The position numbers and the translations under genes were made by a program. A stretch of 64,000 nucleotides of DNA from Geomesophilobacter sediminis (GTDB lineage: Bacteria > Desulfobacterota > Desulfuromonadia > Geobacterales > Geobacteraceae), in NCBI RefSeq assembly GCF_016458275.1, contig NZ_JAEMHM010000010.1:186001-250000 (forward strand). The letters run 5' to 3'. Position 1 is the stretch's first letter. Each line of letters opens with the position of its first letter. Positions 26,736 to 35,514 of this stretch are shown in pieces. The notes beneath the pieces were generated by a model. It had not been told where the DNA came from, ran no database searches, and saw only the letters and a list, made by a program, of their open reading frames with translations.

Positions 26736-26996
26736 ATGTACGACGAGAAACGAGCGTGCCCCCGGGTGGTGTTTCATGCGGAGGCGAGACTGGCCGGCGC
26801 CGATCAATTTTTTGACGGGTCAATGGAAGATCTCAGCAGGAGGGGGATCTTCGTCGCAACCGCACAGGAGCTCGCGGTGAACGACGTGGTGCGGATCACG
26901 GTATTGAACACCCCGATCCTCGATCTGGAGGCGAAGGTAGTCCGGTGCACCGATCGGGGCATCGGACTGCAGTTCGATGGGGCACTCTACAACTGA
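26736..26996 (+). CDS. Small PilZ-domain protein
   Basis: An 86-aa single-domain PilZ protein, predicted cyclic di-GMP receptor. Arg motif RACPRVVF near the N-terminus, followed by the DxSxxG motif as DLSRRG and the closing GIGLQF strand. The ATG follows GAGGGAGAGCCTT. Unlike its neighbour at 25697 it retains the Asp of the second motif. An inverted repeat, GGCACC/GGTGCC, lies just upstream in the leader. It is 86 bp upstream of the large kinase at 27083 on the same strand and may be co-transcribed. Confidence 0.85.
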   Translation: MYDEKRACPRVVFHAEARLAGADQFFDGSMEDLSRRGIFVATAQELAVNDVVRITVLNTPILDLEAKVVRCTDRGIGLQFDGALYN

Positions 26997-27082
26997 CCGC
27001 GTTCGGCTGAGCGGGCCGCCCTGGGGGGACGCGGTCTCGGGAAGCGGTGGATTGGCATGTTATGTTCCGGTAGGGAGAGGCA

Positions 27083-30000
27083 ATGACTTGGCCTAAATCA
27101 TTTCGTGCGGGACGCACCCTGGCCGTGCTCCCCATCCTTGTGTTGCCGCTGCTGATGGCGGTCCTGCAGTTCGGCTTCCCCGCGACCACCTTTTTCGATC
27201 CCCCCTGGCTGATCATGATCGCCAACACCCTGTTCGTCGGGTGCGTCAGCTTCATCCTGGCCGGCATCGTGTGGCGGAACTACCTTTTGACCGGCCGGAT
27301 CCAGGTACTTCTCCTGGGGTGCGCCATGCTCCTTTTCGGCATGGGCGGGGTGATTGCCGCCTTCGTGCGCGGCCTTCCCGGGGGCGTCAACCTCAACGTC
27401 ACCATATACAACTGCGGTGCGCTGATGGGGGGCGTGCTGCACTTTCTGGCCGGGCTCATTCTGTCCGCCGGCCACGACCCGGAAGCCGCGCCCAAGCGGA
27501 GGACCTGGTGGCTCTGCCTCGGCTACCTGGGCACCTTGCTCTTCATGGGAGCGGTCACGCTGGCCACCTTCCGGGGGGCAATCCCGCTTTTCTTCCGGCA
27601 GGGGGCGGGGCCGACCCTTTTGCGCCAGGAGGTACTGGGCAGCTCCATCCTGCTGTTCCTCTTTTCCTGCCTGGTCTTTCTGACGACCTACCTGCGCCGC
27701 CGGGAGCCCTTTCTCCTCTGGTATGCGGGCGCCCTGGCGCTGACCGCGATCAGCCTGACCGGCTTTTTCATCCAGCACTCGGTGGGGAGTCCGGTCGGCT
27801 GGGTGGGGCGCATCTCGCAATACCTCGGCGGGGTCTACTTCCTGGCCGCCCTGGTCGTGCTCGTACGGAGCGCGCAGAGCCGCGGGATGTCGCTGGACGA
27901 TGCCCTCGTGGCATCGCTCACCGGCGCCGAGGAGAAGTTCCGCAGCGCCTTTGCCCACGCGGCGATCGGCTTCGCCATGACCACCCCGGACGGGCGTTTC
28001 GTCGATGCCAACCCCGCTTATTGCGCGGCGACCGGTTACCACCTGTCGGAGTTGAGGAAGCTGGATTTCGCCCAGCTGATCCATCCCGAGGACCGCGAAG
28101 CCAATCTGGTGCAGATCCGGAGCATGCTGGCCGGGGAGATTCCGGCCTTTACCGTGGAAAACCGGTACCTACGCAAAGAGGGCGAGCCGATCTGGGTGCG
28201 CAAGAGCGTGTCACTGGTGCGCGACGCCGGGGGGGCACCCCGGTGGATCGTGGCGCTGATCGAGAACGTGACCGAGCGCAAGCAGATCGAACAGCAGCAG
28301 GCGCAGGACCTGGGCGCGATGACCCTTTTGCACCACCTCGGTACGCTCCTCGTGTCCGGCGGAAACGGAGACCTGCAACCGGTTCTCGAAGAGATTCTCG
28401 TTGCGGCAATCCAGATTACCGGGGCGGATTTCGGCAACATCCAGCTTCTGGACCACGCCACGGGGGACTTGCACATTGCGGTGCAGCGCGGCTTCCCCCG
28501 ATGGTGGCTGGAGTACTGGGATGCGGTCACCCAGGGCCAAGGGGCCTGCGGGACGGCGCTGGAGCGCCGGGAGCGGGTCATCATCGAGGATGTGGAAGCA
28601 AGTCCGGTCTTTGCCGGCACACCGGCGCTGGAAATCCAGCTCCGGGCCGGCGTGCGAGCGGTACAGTCCACCCCGATGCTCAAGCGTTCGGGAGATCCGG
28701 TCGGGATGATTTCCACCCACTACAAAACCCCGCGCCGCCCCGACGACCACGCCTTGCGCCTGCTCGACCTCCTCTGCCGGCAGGCCGCCGACCTCATCGC
28801 ACGGCTGCAGACCGACGAGGCGCTGCGCGCCCAGGCGGAACAACTGAGGCAGTCCCGGGAGGAGGCACTGGTCCTCGCGCAGGAAGCGACCGCCGCCCGC
28901 ACCGTGGCCGAGCGGACCGCCACCGTACTGCGCAGTATCAACCTCGTCCTGGAGCAGGGGCTGGCCAACCAAACCGAGGCGGAGATGTGCGGGGCGATCC
29001 TGGGGATACTGGAGGGGGCGACCGAAAGCCGGATCAGTTTCATCGCTGAGATGCAGCAAGATCGGCGGCTGTGTGCCCTGGCGATCAGCAATCCCGGCTG
29101 GGAGGCCTGTCAGATGTACGATGCGGCCGGTCCAAAGGAAGCGCCAACCTTCCCCCTGCACGGGATCTACGGAAAGGTGCTGCAGGACGGGAAAAGCCTG
29201 ATCGTCAACGCCCCCGCGGCCCACCCGGACCGGGTCGGGCTGCCGGAAAACCATCCCCCCCTGGAATCCTTTCTGGGGGTACCGCTTTTTCGGGATGGGA
29301 ATCTCATCGGGATGATAGCGGTCGGCAATCGCGAGGGGGGATACCGCCTCGATGATCAACAGGCGCTGGAGGCGATGGCACCGGTCGTCGTGGAGACCCT
29401 TTTCCGCAAGCGGACCGAGGCGAAGCTCTTTGCCGCCCACCACCGGCTGACCACCTTGATGAACGCGCTGCCGGTCGGCGTCAGTTTCTCCGACGACGAG
29501 ACCTGCCGGAACATCACCGGGAACCCTACCGTGTTGCGGCAGTTCGAGGTGTCGCCCACCGACAATCTCTCAGCGTCGGCGCCGGAAGGGACGGCTCCGG
29601 GGCGCCAGGTGAAGTTTTTCCTGGACGGGCGGGAAATAAGCGATGCCGAACTTCCCCTGCAGCGGGCGGTGGCCGAGGGCCGGGATATTCCGCCCCTGGA
29701 GCTCAGGGTAGAACTCCCCAGCGGCAGGAGGTGGTTTGCCTCAGCCTCGGGTGCCCCGCTGCACGATCAAAACGGCCGGGTCATCGGCGGCGTCGCGGTG
29801 ACCATGGACATCACCGAGCGCAAGATCGCGGAGACCACCCTCCAGGAACTGAACCGGGAACTGGAACTGCGGGTTCACGAACGGACCGCGGAACTGAGGG
29901 AAAAGGACCGGTTGATGCTGCTACAAGGGCGCCAGGCCGCCATGGGGGAGATGATCGGCAACATCGCCCACCAGTGGCGTCAGCCGCTCAACAACCTCGG

Positions 30001-30598
30001 GCTCACCATCCAGCGGCTCCCCCTGATGTACAACCTGGGCAAGCTGACCCAGGAAACCCTGGAAGAGACCATCGACAATTCGATGAAGCTGCTCCAGCAC
30101 ATGTCGCAGACCATCGACGATTTCCGCAACTTCTTCAAGCCGGACAAGGAGAAGGCGGAGTTCCAAGTAGGCGATGCCATCGCAGCGGCGGTGACTCTGA
30201 CCGAGGACCGGTGCCGTTATCACAATATTGCCGTCAAGGTCAGCGCCGAGGCCGCACCGTCGATCCTGGGGTACAAAAACGAGTATTCCCAGGTCCTCCT
30301 CAACATCATGAACAACGCGATGGACGTCCTTACCGAGCGCGAGGTCCCCGATCCGGCCATCACCATCACGCTGCGCGCCGAAGGGGGCCGGTCGGTGGTG
30401 ACCGTCAGGGACAACGCCGGTGGGGTCCCCAACGACATCATCGGCAAGATCTTCGATCCCTACTTTTCCACCAAGGGACCGCAGCACGGGACCGGGCTCG
30501 GACTTTTCATGGCCAAGACGATCATCGAGAAGAACATGGAAGGAAAACTGAGCGTGAGCAACGTGGCCGAGGGGGCCGAATTCCGGATCGAACTGTGA
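27083..30598 (+). CDS. Large membrane PAS/GAF sensor histidine kinase, HQWRQPLN type
   Basis: An 1171-aa kinase preceded by a GGGAGAGGCA ribosome site. The N-terminal 275 residues form an integral membrane sensor with about eight hydrophobic segments, similar to MASE-type regions. Then come a PAS/PAC module (about 280-400), a GAF domain (about 415-575), a second GAF (about 610-785), a PAS-like module (about 790-915) and a coiled coil. The H-box is GNIAHQWRQPLN with His963. The HATPase domain ends with GGVPNDI and HGTGLGLFMAKTIIEKN. No response regulator is adjacent. The second GAF closely resembles that of the kinase at 62164, including LPENHPPLESFLGVPL and GNREGGY. Confidence 0.9.
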   Translation: MTWPKSFRAGRTLAVLPILVLPLLMAVLQFGFPATTFFDPPWLIMIANTLFVGCVSFILAGIVWRNYLLTGRIQVLLLGCAMLLFGMGGVIAAFVRGLPGGVNLNVTIYNCGALMGGVLHFLAGLILSAGHDPEAAPKRRTWWLCLGYLGTLLFMGAVTLATFRGAIPLFFRQGAGPTLLRQEVLGSSILLFLFSCLVFLTTYLRRREPFLLWYAGALALTAISLTGFFIQHSVGSPVGWVGRISQYLGGVYFLAALVVLVRSAQSRGMSLDDALVASLTGAEEKFRSAFAHAAIGFAMTTPDGRFVDANPAYCAATGYHLSELRKLDFAQLIHPEDREANLVQIRSMLAGEIPAFTVENRYLRKEGEPIWVRKSVSLVRDAGGAPRWIVALIENVTERKQIEQQQAQDLGAMTLLHHLGTLLVSGGNGDLQPVLEEILVAAIQITGADFGNIQLLDHATGDLHIAVQRGFPRWWLEYWDAVTQGQGACGTALERRERVIIEDVEASPVFAGTPALEIQLRAGVRAVQSTPMLKRSGDPVGMISTHYKTPRRPDDHALRLLDLLCRQAADLIARLQTDEALRAQAEQLRQSREEALVLAQEATAARTVAERTATVLRSINLVLEQGLANQTEAEMCGAILGILEGATESRISFIAEMQQDRRLCALAISNPGWEACQMYDAAGPKEAPTFPLHGIYGKVLQDGKSLIVNAPAAHPDRVGLPENHPPLESFLGVPLFRDGNLIGMIAVGNREGGYRLDDQQALEAMAPVVVETLFRKRTEAKLFAAHHRLTTLMNALPVGVSFSDDETCRNITGNPTVLRQFEVSPTDNLSASAPEGTAPGRQVKFFLDGREISDAELPLQRAVAEGRDIPPLELRVELPSGRRWFASASGAPLHDQNGRVIGGVAVTMDITERKIAETTLQELNRELELRVHERTAELREKDRLMLLQGRQAAMGEMIGNIAHQWRQPLNNLGLTIQRLPLMYNLGKLTQETLEETIDNSMKLLQHMSQTIDDFRNFFKPDKEKAEFQVGDAIAAAVTLTEDRCRYHNIAVKVSAEAAPSILGYKNEYSQVLLNIMNNAMDVLTEREVPDPAITITLRAEGGRSVVTVRDNAGGVPNDIIGKIFDPYFSTKGPQHGTGLGLFMAKTIIEKNMEGKLSVSNVAEGAEFRIEL

Positions 30599-30824
30599 AC
30601 CTTGAAGGCGCGTTCGTTTTCTGCCTTCTGAAGCCCCTCACCCCGACCCTCTCCCGGAGGGCGAGGGAGACACGGTCCTGACGCATTAACCTGGCCGGAC
30701 CATGCGGCCCGGTTCCCCCTGCGCAAAGGGGCACGCCGGTTCTCGTGCGGTGCTTTCGTCGCAATACCGGGTAGATTTCTCGGAACTCCCGACCGGGTTG
30801 GATTCTCGAACGTCCGGAAAAACT

Positions 30825-30872
30825 AAAAAAGGGGCCCCTGCTGCCGACCGGCGCAGCTGGGTCCCCTTTTTC
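30825..30872. terminator. Bidirectional terminator between convergent genes
   Basis: AAAAAAGGGGCCCCTGCTGC pairs imperfectly with GCGCAGCTGGGTCCCCTTTTT. It serves the kinase (+) and the decarboxylase operon (-). Confidence 0.7.
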
Positions 30873-30959
30873 CTGCCCTCCCAGTCTTTTTTACCAAGTA
30901 CTGCACCCCTCCCCTCGAAGGGGACGGGGATGACCTGCCCCCCACCACTTCCGTTTCCG

Positions 30960-32090
30960 TTACTTAACCCCCAAAAGCGCGAGCAGGATGCCTCCCGAGA
31001 TGGCCGTGCCGAAGACACCGGCCAGGTTGGGCCCCATGGCGTGCATGATGAGGTAGACCTGGGGATTTTCGCGGATCGCCACCATGTGGGAAACCCGGGC
31101 GGCGATCGGGACCGAGGCGATCCCGGCCGATCCGACCAACGGGTTGACCTTGCCGCCGGTGATCACGTTCATCACCTTGGCGGCCACCACGCCGGAGGCG
31201 GTGCCGAAGATGAAGGCGACCAGCCCCAGGGCGACGATCTCCAGCGTCTTCACGGTGAGAAACTGCTCGGCGTTCATGGTGGAGCCGATGGCCACGGTCA
31301 GGATGATGGTGATGATGTTCATCACCTCGTTGGCCGCCGTCTGCGCCAGCCGGTCGACCAGCAGGCACTCCCGGAACAGGTTTCCCAGCATCAACATGGT
31401 GATGAGCGGCGCGATGGGGGGAAAGAACAGGTTCACGATGACCGCGATGAGCACCGGGAAGGCGATCTTCTCCAGCCGGCTGACCTGGCGCGGCTTCTCC
31501 ATGATGATCTGGCGTTCCTGCTTGGTGGTGAGGAGCTTCATGACCGGGGGCTGGATCAAGGGCATCAACGCCATGTAGGAATAGGCCGCCACGGAAATCT
31601 GGGGGAGCAGGTGCGGCGCCAGCTTCATGGTGACGAAGATGGCCATCGGGCCGTCGGCGCCGCCGATGATGCCGATCGCACCGGCCTCGGCCAGGCTGAA
31701 GCCAAGGAGCTTGGCGCCGATCAGCGCCACGAAGATCCCCAGGTGTGCCGCGGCCCCCAGGATGACCAGCCATGGGCTCGCGATCATCGGGCCAAAATCG
31801 GTCATCGCCCCGACCCCGAGGAAGATCAGCGGCGGCACGATGAGAAGCGCCACCCCCTGGTAGGCGTAATGAAACAGCCCGCCGGGCTGGGTGAGTCCGG
31901 AACCGGGGACGTTGGCGACGACACAGGCGAACCCGATCCCGACCAGGAGAAAGGGCTCGTACTTCTTGGCCAGGGCAAGGTAGATCATGATCACCCCGAC
32001 CCCGATCATGACCACGTTCCCCCAGGTCATCTGCGCCAGGCCGGTCTGGTCCTTCAATACGTTCAGCAAACCCAGGAATTGGGCAAACAT
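30960..32090 (-). CDS. Sodium-translocating decarboxylase beta subunit
   Basis: A 376-aa membrane protein with about 9-11 hydrophobic segments, the OadB/MmdB/GcdB family. The beta subunit decarboxylates carboxybiotin and couples this to Na+ export. Conserved features include FLGVGAMTDFGP near residue 100, GAIGIIGGADGPMAI near 150 and the closing GPNLAGVFGTAISGG. Length matches the family. It is the last gene of a five-gene operon and begins 27 bp after the small membrane subunit gene. Whether the substrate is methylmalonyl-, glutaconyl-CoA or oxaloacetate is not fixed by this subunit. Confidence 0.93.
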   Translation of the reverse strand: MFAQFLGLLNVLKDQTGLAQMTWGNVVMIGVGVIMIYLALAKKYEPFLLVGIGFACVVANVPGSGLTQPGGLFHYAYQGVALLIVPPLIFLGVGAMTDFGPMIASPWLVILGAAAHLGIFVALIGAKLLGFSLAEAGAIGIIGGADGPMAIFVTMKLAPHLLPQISVAAYSYMALMPLIQPPVMKLLTTKQERQIIMEKPRQVSRLEKIAFPVLIAVIVNLFFPPIAPLITMLMLGNLFRECLLVDRLAQTAANEVMNIITIILTVAIGSTMNAEQFLTVKTLEIVALGLVAFIFGTASGVVAAKVMNVITGGKVNPLVGSAGIASVPIAARVSHMVAIRENPQVYLIMHAMGPNLAGVFGTAISGGILLALLGVK

Positions 32091-32117
32091 ACGGGCTCCT
32101 CGGTACCGACGGGCGGG

Positions 32118-32279
32118 TCAGTGGGATTTCTTGAGGGTTTCGTCGTCGACCTTGCCCAGCCGGTTCAGCAGGGGGAACAGGGCCAGCACCACCCCGATCC
32201 CTCCAATGATGACGAAGCTCAGGACGAAGTCGATCGCGCTGATGAGCAGGGCGCCGTTCAGGTTGTCTTGGATAGGCAT
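32118..32279 (-). CDS. Small membrane subunit of the decarboxylase (gamma-like anchor)
   Basis: A 53-aa protein with a single hydrophobic segment (about 12-38, with FVLSFVIIGGIGVVLALFP) and a charged C-terminus. A good ribosome site (AGAGGACATCTC) precedes the ATG. Its place between the biotin carrier and beta subunit genes suggests it is the membrane-anchor half of an OadG-like gamma/delta subunit, whose soluble half would be the product of 32837. That split is an inference from position and topology. Confidence 0.65.
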   Translation of the reverse strand: MPIQDNLNGALLISAIDFVLSFVIIGGIGVVLALFPLLNRLGKVDDETLKKSH

Positions 32280-32320
32280 GAGATGTCCTCTTTGCAACGG
32301 CGGTCGCCGCCTCCGGCGGT

Positions 32321-32346
32321 TCGCGCCAGGAATGGCGCTCCCACCG
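32321..32346. repeat. REP-like palindrome inside the decarboxylase operon
   Basis: CGCGCCAGGAATGGCGCTCCCAC, an inverted copy of the GTGGGAGCGCC family, sits in the 149-bp gap between the anchor and biotin carrier genes. It could modulate mRNA stability between them. Confidence 0.5.
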
Positions 32347-32428
32347 GGTGATGGTGCGTTCTGCTTTAGGGGCAACCGTTGCCGGGCCTCGTCCATACAC
32401 CCTTCGCAAGGGGAGGTTTCCGAGGCCG

Positions 32429-32821
32429 CTAGGTTTCCTCGATCTGGACCAGGGGGTGGCCTTCCTCGACCGCGTCCCCTTCGCGGGCCAGTACGTCCCG
32501 GACGGTGCCGGCGTACGGCGATACCACCGGGGTCTCCATCTTCATCGCGTCGAGGACCACGACTACCTGGTTGACCGCCACCGCGTCGCCGCGCTTGACC
32601 AGGCACTTGAACACGTGCCCCGGCATCGGACTGGTCACCACCTTTCCCCCCGGCTCGACCGGTACGGCCCGGGCCGTAGCGGGGCGCGGGACCGCCGCGA
32701 GCACCGGCGCGGCCGCGGCCTGCGGCACCGCCCCCGGCTGGGCTTCCGGCGCCGACTGACTCAGTACCTCCACCCCCACGTCATAGCTTCGTCCTTCCAA
32801 GGTGATCCTCAGCATTTTCAT
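32429..32821 (-). CDS. Biotin carrier subunit of the decarboxylase
   Basis: A 130-aa biotinyl carrier. The C-terminal biotinyl domain (about 58-130) has the biotinylation motif DAMKMET with Lys94, 36 residues from the end, the standard distance. A Pro/Ala-rich hinge (about 25-58) links it to a short N-terminal segment, typical of MmdC/GcdC. It shuttles the carboxyl group from the carboxyltransferase to the membrane beta subunit. The ribosome site is AAAGGAACCG. Confidence 0.92.
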   Translation of the reverse strand: MKMLRITLEGRSYDVGVEVLSQSAPEAQPGAVPQAAAAPVLAAVPRPATARAVPVEPGGKVVTSPMPGHVFKCLVKRGDAVAVNQVVVVLDAMKMETPVVSPYAGTVRDVLAREGDAVEEGHPLVQIEET

Positions 32822-32836
32822 AAAGTACGGTTCCTT

Positions 32837-33115
32837 TCATCTCAGGCGATGGGTTTGCAGATCGGCCCGCCCCTGGGCGACCCAGCTCAGGTTCTTTGGG
32901 GGGTGCGCCCGGAAGGTCTCGATCCGTACCTGCGCGTCCAGGGCCTCACTGGCGGCAACGGTCAAAAGCACCACCAGTTCCTCGTCGCTCAGGCCTGGGT
33001 GGATGGTCGTTTGCGCCGGGGCCTCGGTCTCTTCCGGCAGCTCCGGCTTGGGCTCGGCGCCGGGATGGCGCAGGGCCTCGACCGCGCGGGTAAGCGCGGA
33101 AATGAGCTTGGACAT
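32837..33115 (-). CDS. Soluble OadG/MmdD-like subunit of the decarboxylase
   Basis: A 92-aa hydrophilic protein starting at MSKLISALTRAV (GGAGACGACGC upstream). An acidic Pro-rich linker (about 18-38) leads to a C-terminal domain with LLTVAASEALDAQVRI and NLSWVAQGR. The alanine-rich helix followed by W-x-x-x-G-R is the hallmark of the cytoplasmic end of gamma/delta subunits, which link the carboxyltransferase to the membrane. Unlike those proteins it has no membrane segment. It lies 11 bp after the carboxyltransferase gene, the usual place for mmdD. The product of 32118 may supply the anchor. Confidence 0.65.
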   Translation of the reverse strand: MSKLISALTRAVEALRHPGAEPKPELPEETEAPAQTTIHPGLSDEELVVLLTVAASEALDAQVRIETFRAHPPKNLSWVAQGRADLQTHRLR

Positions 33116-33126
33116 GCGTCGTCTCC

Positions 33127-34680
33127 TTACAGGGGGATCAGGCCGTGCTTCTTGGGCGGACGCGATACCCGCTTGGTCAGCGCGATCCGCAGGGAGAGAG
33201 CGACCCGGGCCCGGGTCTCGGAAGGCTCGATCACGTCGGTCACCATGCCGCGGGAGGCCGCCTGGTAGGGGGTGGCAAATTTTTCCCGGTACAGCTGCAC
33301 CAGCTCGGCTTCCCGGCTTGCATGGTCCTCCGCCGCCTCGATCTCTTTTTTGTAGATGATGCGGGCCGCGCTTTCCGCCCCCATCACCGCGATCTCGGCG
33401 CAGGGCCAGGCGAAGATGAAATCGGCGCCCATGTCCTTGGAACACATGGCGAGGTACGCCCCGCCGTAGGCCTTGCGCAGGATGACGGTGATCTTGGGGA
33501 CGGTGGAGGCGGCGTAGGCAAAGAGCATCTTGGCCCCGTGGCGGATGATGCCGCCCCGCTCCTGGGCCAGCCCCGGCATGAAGCCCGGCACGTCCACCAG
33601 GCTCACGAGCGGCACGTTGAAGGCGTTGCAGAAGCGGATGAAACGGGCCGCCTTGTCGGAGCTGTCGATATCCAGGCAGCCGGCCTTGTAGGCGGGCTGG
33701 TTGGCGACGATCCCCACCACCATGCCGTGGATGCGGCCGAAACCGACCACGATGTTGCGGGCGAAGCTCGCCTGCACTTCGAGCCATTGGCCCGGGTCCA
33801 AAAGGCGCGCGAGCACTCCGTAGATGTCGAAGCCCACCCTCGGGTCGTCGGGAACGAGCTCGTTCATCCCCTGGTCCGGGACGATGGGAATCTCCTCGGG
33901 GATCAGGTGGGGGGGGTCCTGCATGTTGTTGGGGGGAAGGAAGCTGAGCAGCTGTTGGGCGATGCTCAAGGCATGCCGGTCGTCGTCGGCGACGAAATGG
34001 ATGTTGCCGCTGACCGAGGCGTGCGCCTCGGCGGAGCCGAACTCCTCGATGGGGGCGACCTGACCGGTGGCGGCCTTGATCACTTCCGGTCCGCAGATGA
34101 ACATGCTGGAGTGGGTACGGGTCTGGATGAGGAAGTCCATCAGGGCGGGGCTGTAGGCAGCGCCCCCGGCACAGGGTCCGGCGATGATGGCGATCTGGGG
34201 GACGACGCCGGAGGCGGCGACGTTGCGGAAAAAGACCTGGCCGTACCCGGAGAGGCTGTGGATCCCCTCCTGGATCCGGGCGCCGCCGGAGTCGTTGATG
34301 CCGACGATGGGGATCCCGGTTTCGCAGGCGATGTTCATGATGTCGCAGATCTTGCCGGCATGCATGTGTCCCAGGGCTCCGCCGCCCACCGTGAAATCCT
34401 GACTGAAGACGGCGACCGGCCGGCCATCGACGTTGCCGGTGCCGGTTACCACCGCATCGCCGGGCAGGTACTTGGAGGCGAATCCCGGCATGTGGCAGGC
34501 GTGGTTCACGTGCATCCCGAGTTCGCTGAAGGAGCCGGGATCAAAGAGAAGCTCCACCCGTTCCCGGGCACCCAGCCTTCCCTGGGCATGTCTTTTTTCT
34601 ATCTTTTCCTTGCCGCCGCCAGCCAAAGCCGCCGCACGACGCCGGTGCAGTTCCTCAATCAGCTCTTCCCTGATTGCCAT
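33127..34680 (-). CDS. mmdA: Acyl-CoA carboxyltransferase/decarboxylase alpha subunit
   Basis: A 517-aa carboxyltransferase of the MmdA/PccB family. It moves the carboxyl group from an acyl-CoA (methylmalonyl-CoA in characterised relatives) to biotin. The two crotonase-fold halves are clear: the N-terminal acyl-CoA site with INDSGGARIQEG at about 125-136 and the C-terminal half with DVPGFMPGLAQE and RKAYGGAYLAM. It is the first gene of the operon with a biotin carrier, gamma-like pieces and a Na+-pump beta subunit. Methylmalonyl-CoA is the likeliest substrate given propionate/succinate metabolism in this group, but close relatives act on other acyl-CoAs. Confidence 0.88.
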   Translation of the reverse strand: MAIREELIEELHRRRAAALAGGGKEKIEKRHAQGRLGARERVELLFDPGSFSELGMHVNHACHMPGFASKYLPGDAVVTGTGNVDGRPVAVFSQDFTVGGGALGHMHAGKICDIMNIACETGIPIVGINDSGGARIQEGIHSLSGYGQVFFRNVAASGVVPQIAIIAGPCAGGAAYSPALMDFLIQTRTHSSMFICGPEVIKAATGQVAPIEEFGSAEAHASVSGNIHFVADDDRHALSIAQQLLSFLPPNNMQDPPHLIPEEIPIVPDQGMNELVPDDPRVGFDIYGVLARLLDPGQWLEVQASFARNIVVGFGRIHGMVVGIVANQPAYKAGCLDIDSSDKAARFIRFCNAFNVPLVSLVDVPGFMPGLAQERGGIIRHGAKMLFAYAASTVPKITVILRKAYGGAYLAMCSKDMGADFIFAWPCAEIAVMGAESAARIIYKKEIEAAEDHASREAELVQLYREKFATPYQAASRGMVTDVIEPSETRARVALSLRIALTKRVSRPPKKHGLIPL

Positions 34681-34997
34681 GCGGGCTCCTTGCTATGACA
34701 AAAGATTTTTTTCCCTGGCACAACGGGACATGCTTTTCTGATTCGAGTAACTATATAACAATAATTCTGACTAACAAGTCATGAACTGAAAGCAATGAAC
34801 ATTTGCTTTGATTGCCTCTGAGAGCTGAGTGGGGATTTCCTTTGTCTGTGCGGGGAAAGTCTGATGCAATGAAAGGGGGGGCAATGCCAGTGTTGGCGGG
34901 AGGCCGGTGGGCACGGGTGCCCACCCTGCGATCTGCATCTGCCCCTTGCCAAAGGGGGATCCCAGGACGGACCTTCTTTTGGGCGATATTGCGCAGC

Positions 34998-35025
34998 AAA
35001 AAAGGGGCGCAGCATGCTGCGCCCC
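34998..35025 (-). terminator. Palindromic terminator after the 35093 gene
   Basis: A perfect 22-bp palindrome (35004-35025, core GCGCAGCATGCTGCGC) followed on the minus strand by TTTTTT. It lies 68 bp past the stop of the minus-strand small gene. A second copy without the T-run is at 39867. The rest of 34681-35092 shows no gene. Confidence 0.65.
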
Positions 35026-35092
35026 CGGCTCCGTTTTTTACCCGTGCCGCCTTGGTGGGCGGCTTTTCCAGCGGTGGGACGGCTCTCACCCT

Positions 35093-35347
35093 TCAGCTGC
35101 CGCCACCTTGCGTGTCGTCCGGGACACTGGCGCGGGCGAAGGATCGGCACCTTTTGACGATGTCCGACCACCGGCGCCCCACCCCGGAATAGGGGACCTG
35201 CGTGGTGCGGATGGCATCCTTGCCGATGACGACCCACCCCTCGGCACGACAAAAGGCGGTGATCTCCCCTTCCTGGATCAAGAGGTCGATTTCCCGGGCA
35301 GGTGCCAGCTCGATTTTCCCATCGGTTCGGACAATTCGGACGAACAT
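35093..35347 (-). CDS. Small conserved protein, paralogue of 26288 (GSU3473-like)
   Basis: An 84-aa protein with the ribosome site GATGAGGGGATAGC. It shares with the product of 26288 the elements DGKIEL, REIDLLI, FCRAEGWVVIGKDAIR and PYSGVGRRW, in the same order and spacing. It has an extra 20-residue hydrophilic tail. As a single gene with its own terminator it is not in an operon. No known function; possibly a regulator or adaptor, as judged only by size and copy number. Confidence 0.65.
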   Translation of the reverse strand: MFVRIVRTDGKIELAPAREIDLLIQEGEITAFCRAEGWVVIGKDAIRTTQVPYSGVGRRWSDIVKRCRSFARASVPDDTQGGGS

Positions 35348-35514
35348 GCTATCCCCTCATCTCATTGCCGGAAAGCCTCTGTCAGAAAGTTACCATTAAT
35401 TCTGTCAATGACAACCGCTGTTACGGCAATACGCTTTTTCAGAGGGAGCAGTGCCAGTCCCTTCCGCTCCTTGTTTCAGTAACCGGGAACGCCGAGACAG
35501 TCTTCGGCGCCCGC

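Noticed and set aside
34720-34742. Possible sigma-54 promoter (TGGCAC...TGCT)
   Set aside because: The GG-to-GC spacing is three bases too long, and the orientation faces away from the nearest gene start.
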